Shown piece after piece: positions 7,534 through 16,449 of a stretch of DNA of 64,000 bases. Origin of the DNA: a bacterium. Lineage in GTDB: Bacteria > Bacillota > Clostridia > Christensenellales > Aristaeellaceae. Where the stretch lies: contig SFTH01000007.1 in assembly GCA_004563405.1 (NCBI GenBank), positions 91,679 to 155,678 on the forward strand, written 5' to 3'. Position 1 is the stretch's first letter; each line of letters opens with the position of its first letter. The notes beneath the pieces are model-generated. The model was not told the DNA's origin. It saw only the letters and a list, made by a program, of their open reading frames with translations, and did no database searches. The translations under genes and the position numbers were made by a program.

Positions 7534-9462
7534 ATGGGCGGTATACTCTTTCTTTGCGGCTTTCTGATCTGCGGCGTGGTCATTGCCGATCAGCTCTTTT
7601 TGAAAAAAACTGCGCTGACGCGCCTTTGGCTGGGACTCTGCGCAGGGCTGATGCTGATGATGTGGCTTCCGGCGCTGTTCGCCTTCCCGCTTGACTTCAC
7701 CCGCACGGCGAACCTTCTGGGCCTGGCCACGGCTGCCCTCGCTGCGGGCATTCTCTCCTGGCGGGGGCGCAGGCGGCTGCGCAACCGCGCGCCCTTCTGC
7801 GGCGATCTCTCTCCCCGCCTGCTCCTTGCGCTGCTGGTTCCGTTCGTGCTGCTCAGCGCCTATCTTCAGTACACCCACATTCTGCGAAATGTGGACGGCG
7901 CGCTGCATGTGGGCCAGTCCACCTACGGCGACCTCTGCCTGCATCTGGGCATCGCCACCAGCCTGCGCAACGCCCCCTTCCCCCCGGAATACTCCATCCT
8001 TCCCGACACGCTGCTGGGCTATCCCTTCCTGGGGGACAGCATGGTCACCTCCATGCTGCTCTTCGGCGGCGACCTCGCGCTCTCCTTCACGATCACCGGC
8101 ACTCTGATGATGGCACTGGTCTACGCGGGCTTCATCCTCTTTTCCTGGGAGCTGACCCACCGAAAGGGCGCGGTAGCGCTCGCCTTTGCGCTGATGTTCG
8201 TCAACGGCGGTCTGGGCTTTCTCTACGTCTTTGATGGCGCATTCAAGGACCCCACCATGCTCTACAACGTATTCACCGGCTTTTACAACGCGCCGACGAA
8301 CATGCCGGATCTCAACCTGCGCTGGGTCAATGTGATCTGCGACATGATGATTCCCCAGCGCACGCTCCTGTGCGGCTGGATGACGCTGCTTCCCGCGCTG
8401 TACATGCTGGTGGATGCGATCCGGGAGAACAGCGTCCGCCGCTTCGCCCTGCTGGGCGTTTGGGCCGGGCTGATGCCCATGGTGCACACCCATTCCTTCT
8501 TTGCGCTGGGACTGTTGAGCGCGGGCGTCATGCTGCACCGGCTGGTCTCCTGTCCCCGCCCGGAGCGCCGCGCCTGCCTCGTGCGCTTCCTGTGCTACGG
8601 CGCGACGGCGCTGATGCTGGCCCTTCCCCAGCTGCTCACCTGGACCTTCCCCCAGACCGTCGGCGGCGGCAGCCTCGCGCTGCGCTTCAATTGGGTCAAC
8701 AACCAGGGCGACGGCCGCCTGATCGACGGCTACTTCTGGTTCTGGATCAAGAACGTCGGCCCGGTCTATCTGATCATGGTTCCCGCCGCGCTGAGCGCGA
8801 AGAAGGGCAGCATGCAGCGCTCCCTCTCCCTGGGCGCGCTGGTCATCTACACCGTGGCGGAGCTGATTCAGTTCCAGCCCAACCCCTATGACAACAACAA
8901 GCTCTTCTATGTGGCCTATATGCTCATGCTCCCCATCGCGGCGCTCTACCTTGTGCAGCTCTGGAACAAGCTGCGGGACGTGCGTGGGCGCGCGCTGCTG
9001 GCCTGCCTCTTCATCGGCGCATCCATCCTCTCCGGCGCGCTCTCCCTGGCCCGCGAAGCCGTCTCAGATTACCAGCTCTTCAGCGCCGCGGAGGTTCAGG
9101 CAGCGGATTTCATCGAGGAAAATCTCCCCGCGGATGCGGTCGTCCTCACCGGCAACCAGCATAATAACGCCGTGGCCGCGCTCACGGGCCGGAACATCGT
9201 CTGCGGCACGGGCAGCTACCTCTACTACCACGGCCTGGATTACGGCGCCCAGCTGGAGGCCGAAAAGCGCATGCTCACCAATCCCGGCGACAATCTGGAG
9301 CTGTTTGAGCAGTACGGCGTGGACTACGTCTACATCTCCAACCACGAGCGGTTTGGCTTTGAAGCGGACGAGGCATGGTTCGCCGGGCATCTGCGCTGCA
9401 TCTACGACGCGGGCGGAATCCGCATCTACGCCTTCGATGGCGAGAATATGACAAGTCCGTGA
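7534..9462 (+). CDS. Large polytopic membrane protein, GT-C glycosyltransferase-like
   Basis: The protein has 642 residues with about a dozen hydrophobic helices up to roughly residue 510, then a soluble C-terminal domain (about 515-640). The extracytoplasmic loop after helix 4 contains acidic and His-rich stretches (HVGQSTYGDLCLHLGIATSL, then PDTLLGYPFLGDSMV), reminiscent of the first loop of GT-C fold glycosyltransferases, which use lipid-linked sugars. I cannot place it in a named family with certainty. GGAGG lies 4 nt before the ATG. It is followed by a cell-wall-binding lipoprotein gene with its own -10-like site, so a shared role at the envelope is possible but unproven. Confidence 0.6.
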   Translation: MGGILFLCGFLICGVVIADQLFLKKTALTRLWLGLCAGLMLMMWLPALFAFPLDFTRTANLLGLATAALAAGILSWRGRRRLRNRAPFCGDLSPRLLLALLVPFVLLSAYLQYTHILRNVDGALHVGQSTYGDLCLHLGIATSLRNAPFPPEYSILPDTLLGYPFLGDSMVTSMLLFGGDLALSFTITGTLMMALVYAGFILFSWELTHRKGAVALAFALMFVNGGLGFLYVFDGAFKDPTMLYNVFTGFYNAPTNMPDLNLRWVNVICDMMIPQRTLLCGWMTLLPALYMLVDAIRENSVRRFALLGVWAGLMPMVHTHSFFALGLLSAGVMLHRLVSCPRPERRACLVRFLCYGATALMLALPQLLTWTFPQTVGGGSLALRFNWVNNQGDGRLIDGYFWFWIKNVGPVYLIMVPAALSAKKGSMQRSLSLGALVIYTVAELIQFQPNPYDNNKLFYVAYMLMLPIAALYLVQLWNKLRDVRGRALLACLFIGASILSGALSLAREAVSDYQLFSAAEVQAADFIEENLPADAVVLTGNQHNNAVAALTGRNIVCGTGSYLYYHGLDYGAQLEAEKRMLTNPGDNLELFEQYGVDYVYISNHERFGFEADEAWFAGHLRCIYDAGGIRIYAFDGENMTSP

Positions 9463-9489
9463 ATTGCGCAAATTCCCTTGTGTTCCGCT

Positions 9490-9520
9490 CCGACATGCGT
9501 TAAAATAGGGGATGTATAAT
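9490..9520 (+). promoter_or_regulatory. Possible promoter of the PG-binding lipoprotein gene
   Basis: A perfect TATAAT at 9515-9520 is preceded by TG; the best -35-like site (CCGACA, 9490-9495) is 19 nt away and weak. Confidence 0.35.
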
Positions 9521-9573
9521 TGTTAAGAAGCGATGCCGCCCACGCGGCTGTTCGATATGCCGGAGGTTTACCA

Positions 9574-11376
9574 ATGTCAAAGTGTGCAAAGAGGGTTCTG
9601 CTGCTCGGCCTGACGGGCGCGCTGTGCGCCGTCCTGTCTGGCTGCGACGTGCAGCTGGATGAACAGATGCTCAACGCGCCGGCAGATTACAGCATCAGCA
9701 TTTCCCTGCCCTATGCCACCGTCACGCCGCCCCCCGCCCAGAAGGAGGAGGCTCAGGCGCTGGTCATTGATTCTGAAGGCGGCGTCATCGTCAATGATTC
9801 CAATTCCATTCTCCAGGGCGAAGTGGCCGGCCTGGAGAGCAGCGCGGGCAACTACAAGTCCCTGCGCCAGGGCAACACGGGCCTGGCCGTGCAGGCTCTC
9901 CAGACCCGCCTGAAGGAGCTGGGCTACTTCACCGAGGAAGTTTCCGGCGTCTTTGACGCGGATACCGAAGCTGCCGTGCGCCGCTTCGAGCAAACCTATG
10001 GCACCATGCAGACGGGCGTCGCCACAGCGGACCTTCAGTCCCGGCTGTTCTCCTCCGACGCGCTCGTGTACGGCAGCGAGGCCTACAATGCCGCAGTCGT
10101 CGCCCAGTACAGGGTGCTCCAGCGCGGCGACGTGGGCAGCTCGGTGTACTCCCTTCAGCAGCGCCTGAAAAATCTCGGCTATCCCATCGGCGAGCTCACC
10201 GGCATCTACGACAACGAAACCGCCAACGCGGTCATGCTCTTCTACGAGGCCTACGGCCTCACCGCCAGCGACGTGGCCAACGTCGCCCTCCAGAAGGAGC
10301 TCTACTCCGATTCCGCCCGCACCTACGGCGACGCGGACAGCGCGCCCGTCAGTGCGAGCAGCTCCATGAATGTCATGAACGAAGATACCGTCCAGGAGAT
10401 TCAGCAGCGCCTGATCGACCTGGGCTATCTCTCCGGCAGTGCCGACGGCGTCCTCGACCGCCGCACGGAGATCGCGGCGCGCCTCTTCGAGGAGGCCTGC
10501 GGCCAGCTCTCCTCCGGCGAGATGGGCAGCGACCTCCAGGCCCTGCTCTCTGTGGAGAACGCCCCCTCCTTCGACACCTTCTCCGCCCGCTACGCCAACC
10601 TCATTGAGGGCTCCAGCGGCGAAAGTGTGTCCCGGCTCCAGGAGCGCCTGGTTGAACTCGGCTTCGCCAGCGGCAGCGCCACCGGCGAATACGGCAGCGC
10701 CACCACCGCCTCCGTCAAGCTCTTCCAGGGCAAGAACGGGCTCGAGGAGACGGGCGTCGCCAGCGTCTACACCCAGGCCGTGCTCTACTCCACCTTCGCG
10801 CTGAACATCGACGGCGAAACCGCCATCAGTACCGTTCCCGCGGCCACCGCCGCACCGGAAGCGCCCGCAGTTGAGGAAGCCGCCACCCGGCTCGCCGTGG
10901 GCAGCACGGGCGAGACCGTCCTGCGGCTGCAGCAGCGCCTGACGGAGCTGGGCTTCGTCTCCTCCGTCACCGGCAACTACGACAATCTCACCGGGCGCGC
11001 CGTCTCCTCCTTCCAGGCCTCCATCGGCTGCGATCCCGACGGCGTGGCCACCGAGGCCCTTCAGGCCTTCCTCTATTCCAGTGCGGCCCCGTACAACGGT
11101 CTGCGCTTCTACGACGCGGTGCAGCCCTACCACAGCCTCAGCACCGGCGACAGCGGCGACGAGGTCACCGCGCTCCAGAAGCGCCTGTGGGAGCTGGGAC
11201 TTCTGGACAAAGAGGACATACGCGACAGCGTGGGCACCTACAACGAGGCCACCGCCCTCGCCGTCACCGCCCTTCAGGAATCCATCGGCTATGAAAGCCC
11301 CAACGGCGTAGCCAGCGCAGAGCTCCAGTGCTACATGTTCTCCGACAACAGCTCCACCTTCGGCGGCGAAGAATAA
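9574..11376 (+). CDS. Lipoprotein with six peptidoglycan-binding (PG_binding_1) domains
   Basis: The protein has 600 residues. The signal peptide ends in lipobox LSGC (21-24), so Cys24 is probably lipidated. Six copies of the PG_binding_1 repeat follow from about residue 95; each has a G-x2-G/V-x3-LQxRLxELG core, a TG-x-YD turn and an A-V-x2-F helix (for example LQTRLKELGYF, LQQRLKNLGYP, IQQRLIDLGYL, LQERLVELGFA, LQQRLTELGFV, LQKRLWELGLL). Copy 3 lacks the first glycine pair. No catalytic domain is visible, so it likely tethers membrane to wall or scaffolds wall enzymes. The ATG at 9574 has GGAGG 7 nt upstream. Confidence 0.9.
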   Translation: MSKCAKRVLLLGLTGALCAVLSGCDVQLDEQMLNAPADYSISISLPYATVTPPPAQKEEAQALVIDSEGGVIVNDSNSILQGEVAGLESSAGNYKSLRQGNTGLAVQALQTRLKELGYFTEEVSGVFDADTEAAVRRFEQTYGTMQTGVATADLQSRLFSSDALVYGSEAYNAAVVAQYRVLQRGDVGSSVYSLQQRLKNLGYPIGELTGIYDNETANAVMLFYEAYGLTASDVANVALQKELYSDSARTYGDADSAPVSASSSMNVMNEDTVQEIQQRLIDLGYLSGSADGVLDRRTEIAARLFEEACGQLSSGEMGSDLQALLSVENAPSFDTFSARYANLIEGSSGESVSRLQERLVELGFASGSATGEYGSATTASVKLFQGKNGLEETGVASVYTQAVLYSTFALNIDGETAISTVPAATAAPEAPAVEEAATRLAVGSTGETVLRLQQRLTELGFVSSVTGNYDNLTGRAVSSFQASIGCDPDGVATEALQAFLYSSAAPYNGLRFYDAVQPYHSLSTGDSGDEVTALQKRLWELGLLDKEDIRDSVGTYNEATALAVTALQESIGYESPNGVASAELQCYMFSDNSSTFGGEE

Positions 11377-11391
11377 CCTGGATCAAACAAA

Positions 11392-11426
11392 GGCGCATCC
11401 CCTTCCGCGGGAAACCGGGATGCGCC
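11392..11426 (+). terminator. Terminator after the PG-binding lipoprotein gene
   Basis: GGCGCATCCC (11392-11401) pairs with GGGATGCGCC (11417-11426). The T tract is short (TTCGTCT); the minus strand has TTTGTTT. Confidence 0.6.
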
Positions 11427-11534
11427 TTCGTCTGTCCTGCCGCGCCGCACGACCCTTCGCAGGGCCGCTCAGCCGTTCGAATCCCCTGCATCCGGCAAAA
11501 GCCGCCCTTCGGGGAATCCGCCGCGCGATACAAA

Positions 11535-11574
11535 GGCAGGGCCCGCGACGCCTCGCGCGTCTCCGGGCCCTGCC
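11535..11574. terminator. Hairpin terminator between convergent genes (xpaC-like side)
   Basis: GGCAGGGCCCG (11535-11545) pairs with CGGGCCCTGCC (11564-11574), followed by TTCTCTTTC on the plus strand and TTTGT on the minus strand. It lies 24 nt past the stop of the minus-strand gene. Confidence 0.55.
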
Positions 11575-11597
11575 TTCTCTTTCAATTGTACCGCACC

Positions 11598-12620
11598 TCA
11601 ACCCATGCGCATCTGTCCCTTAGCGGAGAGTCCGTCGCCGGCCATCATGGTCTCCAGTACGTCGATGTCCGTGGCGATGTCCAGCGCGTCGTTCTGGAAC
11701 AACCGGTCGAGCTGCTTTTCAAAGGCCTCGATCAGCATGTCCAGCACAGATTCGATCTTCTTGCGGCTGGCCACGATGTTTTCGCCCTGATAGCTCTGAT
11801 CCTCCAGCATGTCGTAGGATTTCAGCAGCTTGATCGTAGTGGGCAGGTAGTAATTCATAAACTTGCGCACGTCCTGCTCCCGCTCGGGCTTCTCGATCAC
11901 CGCCCGGAAGATGCCCGCCGTGAGCGCGCCAATGCGGTCGATGCGCCGGGACACCGCCTCGTCCTCGATCTGCTCGTTGAGCTGGTACAGCTCGTCCAGC
12001 GTGCGCTCCAGCTCCTCCATGTAGCTCTTCTTGACCCCTTCCGGGCCCGCAGGCTGCTCTGTCCGGGGCTGCGCCGCCTGCGTCCCGGCTTCGGCCTGGG
12101 GCCTGACCGCCTCCGGCTTCGGCTGTACGGGCTCCTCACGCACATACTCAGCGTCCTGCACGGGCTCCTCGAACACCTTTTCACCCTTCAGCGCGTCCAG
12201 TATCTCCGTGACCAGCGCGCGCCAGCCGCCGGTGGGCTTGCTCTGCGCGTGCGCCTGCGCCGGAGGCAGAACCAGTTCGCCGCGCGCAACGTCCAGATAG
12301 GCGCCCGCGCCGAAGTATCCCCGGGCCACCATCTCCTGAAGCAGCTTGCGCGCCTCGCCCGCGCTCATCTCGCTCACCTTCGCCAGCTCCTTGAAGCTCA
12401 CCCGGTCGCGCATGCCGATCACCGCGCAGTACTGATTGAAGCAGCGGTAGATCTTCTCCTCCTTGGCGCGCTTGCCATAGGCGATGAAGCACCCGATGCT
12501 GACGGCGATGCCGATACCCGTCTCCCAGAGCAATATGCATGCCAGCCCCGCCAGCAACCATTTGGTTCCCTTCTTGGGCTCTTCGGGCCCGTTGAATCTG
12601 CCGTTGTAGCTCCTCGCCAT
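11598..12620 (-). CDS. XpaC-family 5-bromo-4-chloroindolyl phosphate hydrolysis protein
   Basis: The protein has 340 residues. An N-terminal hydrophobic hairpin (about 21-47) is followed by a small winged-helix-like segment (FKELAKVSEMSAGEARKLLQEMVARGYF), a low-complexity Pro/Glu/Gln linker (about 130-195) and a helical C-terminal domain (YMEELERTLDELYQLNEQIED through YYLPTTIKLLKSYDML to LIEAFEKQLDRLFQND) characteristic of the XpaC family. The biochemical role is unclear; relatives often sit next to telA, which is absent here. The ATG at 12620 is preferred, because the in-frame GTG at 12629 sits only 1 nt from the GGGAG. Confidence 0.8.
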   Translation of the reverse strand: MARSYNGRFNGPEEPKKGTKWLLAGLACILLWETGIGIAVSIGCFIAYGKRAKEEKIYRCFNQYCAVIGMRDRVSFKELAKVSEMSAGEARKLLQEMVARGYFGAGAYLDVARGELVLPPAQAHAQSKPTGGWRALVTEILDALKGEKVFEEPVQDAEYVREEPVQPKPEAVRPQAEAGTQAAQPRTEQPAGPEGVKKSYMEELERTLDELYQLNEQIEDEAVSRRIDRIGALTAGIFRAVIEKPEREQDVRKFMNYYLPTTIKLLKSYDMLEDQSYQGENIVASRKKIESVLDMLIEAFEKQLDRLFQNDALDIATDIDVLETMMAGDGLSAKGQMRMG

Positions 12621-12643
12621 TCCATTCACACTCCCGAGCAGTT

Positions 12644-12672
12644 ATTATACGCGCTTTTTCTGTAAATTTCAA
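12644..12672 (-). promoter_or_regulatory. Promoter of the xpaC-like gene
   Basis: On the minus strand TTGAAA (12667-12672) and TATAAT (12644-12649) are 17 nt apart. The -35 overlaps the stop codon of the upstream helicase gene. Confidence 0.6.
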
Positions 12673-14981
12673 TCGCTTTGCGCGCTCCAGAAGGCATTCA
12701 ACCGACGGTTGAGGGCGCTCATGCTTCCGATTTTTTCCACTTGCCAGTGGGCCGGCATGAGCTCCTGATACTTCTCCGCACCGTATCGCGCGTCCATAAG
12801 GAGCACCACGCCCCGGTCGGTCTCCGTCCGGATCACGCGGCCCGCGGCCTGGAGCACCCGTCTGAAGCCCGGATAGGTATAGGCCGCGTCGGTTCCACCC
12901 TCAAAGCCGTCGTCGTAGAGCTCCCGCAAAAGCTCCGATTCCGGGTTCACCTGGGGCATGCCCGTGGATACGATGGCCGCGCCGGAGAGCAGCTCGTCCG
13001 GCAGATCCACGCCCTCGGCGAACACGCCCCCGAGAACGATGAACGCCACCATGGATTCCGTCGCCCCCCGCTGAAAGCGGCCGATGAACTGCCTGCGCCT
13101 CTCCTCGCTCATGTGCGCGTCCTGGCAGATCGCCTGGGCCCCCGGAAAGCGGGTTCGATAGTATTTGTAGGCCTGGTTCAGATAGGCATGAGAGGGAAAG
13201 CAGGCCAGATAGTTGCCCGGATGGGCCTGCGCCATGGCATGAATCACCCGAACCACCTGCTCCATGGTGTCGTTGCGATCGCGATAGCGCACCGAAACCG
13301 AGAGCCTCCCCACGAACAGGTTTTCCCGCGGGAAGGGCGACTCCAGCACCAGCCAGCGGCTCCGGTCGGGCACGGCCAGGCGACCGGCGTAAAAATCCAT
13401 GGGCGCGAGGGTGGCGGAAAAGAGCGCCACGCCGCCCACGCGGGAGAAGCTCCGGTCGAGATACTTCTCCGGCGCAAAGCACCAGAGCTTGGCCTCGAAT
13501 CGACCGTCCTCGCCCTCAGGGCGAATCAACGCACGATAGGCCGCCTCGTCGAACTGCTTTGCCACGCGGACGAACCATCCGCAGTCCAGCATCAGCTCTA
13601 CCGTGTCCTCGTCGCTCACGTGCAACTCCTCCGCCTGGGCGGCGAAGGCCGCCGCCGCGCGCACCACGACCTCCGGGGCCGCGCGCTGCGCGTCGTACTC
13701 CACGTCCGCTCCGGTCAGCGCAGCTTCCAGCGCCTCCATGGCGCGCCCGAGCATGTCTTCCTCGCCGAAAACCTCCCGTATGCGCTGCCGCAGCGCATGC
13801 ACGCGCGACCCGGACAGGCGCGCAGAATACATCTCCCGCGCCCGGTCGGGCAGGTTGTGCGCCTCGTCGATCAGCAGCCCCACCCGGCTCTTTTTGTCGA
13901 AGTGGCGCTTGAGGCGCACCCTGGGATCGAACACATAGTTGTAATCGCAAATCACCACGTCGGCGATCTCCGTCAGATCCAGCGAGAGTTCGAAGGGGCA
14001 GATTTCAAATTGCCGGGCAAGCTCCGCAATCTCCTCCTCTCCCAGCGCCTCCATGCCCATGGCCAGGCGCAGCGCCTCCCGGCGACGGTCGTAGTAGCCG
14101 TCTCCGAAGGGGCACAGGGCGCAGTCCGGCTTGCACTGAAAGCAGACCTTCTCCTTGGCGGTCACCGTAACAGAGCGCAGCCTGAGCCCGTTGCGCCGCA
14201 TCCGGTTCAGGGCGCTCTCCGCCGCCCGCCGCCCAGTGGTTCGGGCGGTGAGATAGAACACGGCGCTGATCTTTCCCGTGCCCAGGGCGCGCAGCGCGCC
14301 GTAGAGGGAGGCCGCCGTCTTTCCAATGCCCGTGGGCGCTTCGATGAGCGTGCGCGCGTCGTGGGTCAGCGCCCGGAAGACGTACTTCGCCATCTCCCGC
14401 TGGCCCTCGCGGTAGGTTTCAAAGGGAAAGCGCAGGTTCTGAAGCGTGGGCTCCGAATCCGCGCGCCACTTGCCCGCCTCCCGCGCCCAAAGGGCGTAGG
14501 GCCGGGCATAGTCCAGGAAGCGCACCTCCAGCTCCCGCGCGGAAAACCTCCGCCGGAACCTCTGCTCGCCGCCCCGCGTTCCCGCGTAGATCAGCGTCAC
14601 CTCCGCTTCGGGACAGCCGCTGCCCGCGCAGTAGAGGTGGGCATAGATCTCCGCCTGCGCCCAGTGGGCGGGGTAGTCGTCCTGACACACCTCGTAGGGA
14701 TTTCCCCGGGTGGTCTTGATCTCGCAAATCTCGACACAGGTTTCATCCGGGCGCAGCGCGTCCGCCCGCCCCTGCACCCGCAGCAGAACGCCCTCCAGCT
14801 CCACATCCAGCGAAAGCGGCGCCTCCGCCTGCCAGGGCGCGCTCAGAGCGCGCTGAAGCGCCTGATGCCCCTCGCGGCCCTCGCGCATCCGCCGGGCCAT
14901 TCTCGCCCCGGCCACAATGCTTCCCGAGGCGCAGGCATACTCCGCAAGCTCCCGCACGCTCACCACAAGCGCTTCCGCCAA
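12669..14981 (-). CDS. PD-(D/E)XK nuclease fused to Rad3/DinG-type iron-sulfur DNA helicase
   Basis: The protein has 770 residues. The N-terminus (about 1-170) carries a RecB/Cas4-like nuclease signature: Asp73 in GRADAL, Glu87-x-Lys89 in CEIKTT, and a Q-motif-like WAQAEIYAHLYC. The helicase part has Walker A APTGIGKT (215-222), four cysteines of an Fe-S cluster at 280, 283, 287 and 290 (CFQCKPDCALC), DEAH (372-375), SATL and a C-terminal QAAGRVIR. Superfamily 2 XPD/DinG helicases unwind DNA 5'-3'; with the nuclease it could process repair intermediates. The predicted start is TTG with AAGGAG only 1 nt away and GGAGG 10 nt away, so the true start may be slightly downstream. Confidence 0.85.
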   Translation of the reverse strand: MAEALVVSVRELAEYACASGSIVAGARMARRMREGREGHQALQRALSAPWQAEAPLSLDVELEGVLLRVQGRADALRPDETCVEICEIKTTRGNPYEVCQDDYPAHWAQAEIYAHLYCAGSGCPEAEVTLIYAGTRGGEQRFRRRFSARELEVRFLDYARPYALWAREAGKWRADSEPTLQNLRFPFETYREGQREMAKYVFRALTHDARTLIEAPTGIGKTAASLYGALRALGTGKISAVFYLTARTTGRRAAESALNRMRRNGLRLRSVTVTAKEKVCFQCKPDCALCPFGDGYYDRRREALRLAMGMEALGEEEIAELARQFEICPFELSLDLTEIADVVICDYNYVFDPRVRLKRHFDKKSRVGLLIDEAHNLPDRAREMYSARLSGSRVHALRQRIREVFGEEDMLGRAMEALEAALTGADVEYDAQRAAPEVVVRAAAAFAAQAEELHVSDEDTVELMLDCGWFVRVAKQFDEAAYRALIRPEGEDGRFEAKLWCFAPEKYLDRSFSRVGGVALFSATLAPMDFYAGRLAVPDRSRWLVLESPFPRENLFVGRLSVSVRYRDRNDTMEQVVRVIHAMAQAHPGNYLACFPSHAYLNQAYKYYRTRFPGAQAICQDAHMSEERRRQFIGRFQRGATESMVAFIVLGGVFAEGVDLPDELLSGAAIVSTGMPQVNPESELLRELYDDGFEGGTDAAYTYPGFRRVLQAAGRVIRTETDRGVVLLMDARYGAEKYQELMPAHWQVEKIGSMSALNRRLNAFWSAQSD

Positions 14982-15002
14982 GCTCCTTCACCCTCCCCGC
15001 CC

Positions 15003-15037
15003 TTGACAGTTTCTCCAACTGGTGATAAAGTACCAGT
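15003..15037 (+). promoter_or_regulatory. manA promoter with overlapping palindrome (candidate operator)
   Basis: TTGACA (15003-15008) is followed 15 nt later by GATAAA (15024-15029). An inverted repeat ACTGGT-N8-ACCAGT (15018-15023 and 15032-15037) flanks the -10, as expected for a repressor site. The spacing is short, so the exact -10 is uncertain. Confidence 0.4.
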
Positions 15038-15097
15038 ATCGGCACAGAATCAGTATAGAATAGTTTTCACACTTTTTCAAGCAGGAGGATTTGGTTT

Positions 15098-16123
15098 ATG
15101 ACGCTTTATCCGCTTTTGATGGCCCCCTGTTTCCGCTCCGGCGAGGAGACCCCCTGGGGCGGCTCCATGCTCCGCGATGCTTTCATGAAGGACGCGCCCG
15201 AGCAGACGGGCGAGAGCCTGGAAATCTCCGCCCTCCCCGGCCGGGAGAGCCTGGTGCGCAACGGCGTTCACGCGGGCAAGACCCTGAACAGCATGATCGA
15301 GCTCTGGGGCGAGCAGCTCACCGGAAAGCTGGACGGCGACTTCCCGCTGCTGCTCAAGCTCATCGACGCGCGGGAGACCCTGTCCGTACAGGTGCATCCC
15401 GACGACGCCTACGCAGGCGCCAACGAGGGCGGCAAGCTGGGCAAAACCGAGGCCTGGGTCGTCCTGAACTGCGAGCCCGGCGCGCGCCTTGCCTACGGCG
15501 TGAACGCCCAGGGCAAGCCTCTCTCCGAAATCTTTGAGGCCGGCGCGGAGGCCGTGGAAGGTGCGCTCAACTGGGTCGACGTGCGCCCGGGCGACGTTTA
15601 CTACATCCCCAGCGGCATGGTGCACGCCATCGGCGCGGGCATCCAGCTCTACGAAATTCAGCAGTCCAGCGACGTGACCTATCGCTTCTGGGACTGGGGC
15701 CGCGTCGGCAAGGACGGCAAGCCCCGCGCGCTGCACATCCGTCAGGCGCTGGACGTAACCGACCCGGAGCTGCACATGGAGAAGCTCTGGGGCGCGACCA
15801 GCCTCTGCAAGGGCGGCAGCCGCACCTATTACATCTCCAACCGCTATTTCGAGCTCTGTCGGCTCAACGTCTCCGGCGCCATGCCCCTGAGCGACGGCCG
15901 CATGCTCTTCCTCACGCCCACCGCGCCCTGTACCCTGCGCTGGGGTGACGAGTCGCTCGAGCTCAACCCCTTCGACAGCGTGCTCGTGCCCGCCGGACTC
16001 GAGGGCGTCACCCTCGAAAGCGAGGACTGCAAGGTGCTCATGTCCTCCCCCTCCGACCGCGAGACCCTTCGAAGGGAGCTCGGCTACCGCGCGGAAAACG
16101 TGGCGGGACTGGCGGAGGCGTAA
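15098..16123 (+). CDS. manA: Mannose-6-phosphate isomerase, class I
   Basis: The protein has 341 residues, close to the short Bacillus-type enzymes. It interconverts mannose-6-phosphate and fructose-6-phosphate with one metal ion. The cupin metal ligands are visible: Gln and His in LSVQVHPDD, Glu in KTEAWVVL and His in IPSGMVHAIG; the N-terminal WGG region and the LYEIQQSSDVTYRFWDWGR strand also fit. AGGAGG lies 9 nt before the ATG. It is monocistronic, with a strong terminator about 60 nt downstream, and its promoter overlaps a palindrome. Confidence 0.95.
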   Translation: MTLYPLLMAPCFRSGEETPWGGSMLRDAFMKDAPEQTGESLEISALPGRESLVRNGVHAGKTLNSMIELWGEQLTGKLDGDFPLLLKLIDARETLSVQVHPDDAYAGANEGGKLGKTEAWVVLNCEPGARLAYGVNAQGKPLSEIFEAGAEAVEGALNWVDVRPGDVYYIPSGMVHAIGAGIQLYEIQQSSDVTYRFWDWGRVGKDGKPRALHIRQALDVTDPELHMEKLWGATSLCKGGSRTYYISNRYFELCRLNVSGAMPLSDGRMLFLTPTAPCTLRWGDESLELNPFDSVLVPAGLEGVTLESEDCKVLMSSPSDRETLRRELGYRAENVAGLAEA

Positions 16124-16186
16124 TCCGCGCCCGTGCGCCGCACAATTTTGAAGAAAGGATAGAATCCCGGTCGTCGCATTGAACCG

Positions 16187-16239
16187 CTCCCCAATTGTTA
16201 AGCAGTATGCTCTGCCGAATAACAATCGGGGAGTTTTTT
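16187..16239 (+). terminator. Terminator of manA at the edge of a prophage scar
   Basis: Arms 16187-16200 and 16220-16233 pair over 14 positions with one mismatch, followed by six T (16234-16239). The prophage-like sequence begins just beyond it. Confidence 0.85.
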
Positions 16240-16243
16240 CATA

Positions 16244-16285
16244 GAGTATCATGCCGTCGGACAGATTCAGTTTCTCGTATGCCAT
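16244..16285 (-). pseudogene. 5' fragment of a phage tail/base-plate protein gene
   Basis: The reading frame starts MAYEKLNLSDGMIL, which matches the very typical N-terminus of tail-fibre/base-plate proteins of Bacillota phages (MAYEKLNL-DG-x-L). After about 14 residues the frame runs into the reverse complement of the manA terminator, so only the 5' end survives. The ATG is 3 nt past the stop of the 45-residue gene upstream. It marks one end of the prophage scar. Confidence 0.55.
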
Positions 16286-16288
16286 CCA

Positions 16289-16426
16289 TCAGCCCTCCCC
16301 GAGCGCCATTGCTCCGATCACCGCTTCGCCCAGCACGGCGGCGCTCTCACTCCCGCCCAGGCTGCGTCCGCTTTTGTTGACGATCACGCCGCCGCGCAGC
16401 AGCCGCACGATCACGTCCAGTACCAT
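16289..16426 (-). CDS. Small 45-residue phage-like protein of unknown function
   Basis: The frame begins MVLDVIVRLLRGGVIVNKSG and ends ALGEG. It has a clear AAGGAGG 8 nt before the ATG and sits between a 17-residue gene and a truncated phage tail gene in the same direction, which supports it as real. It has a short hydrophobic N-terminus and a Gly/Ala-rich second half. No family is recognised. Confidence 0.5.
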   Translation of the reverse strand: MVLDVIVRLLRGGVIVNKSGRSLGGSESAAVLGEAVIGAMALGEG

Positions 16427-16449
16427 TGCGCATCCCTCCTTGATGCAGG

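Noticed and set aside
15077..16285. 402-residue minus-strand open frame opposite manA
   Set aside because: Only its first 14 or so codons look like a phage gene start; the rest is the shadow of manA, caused by the GC-rich codon pattern.
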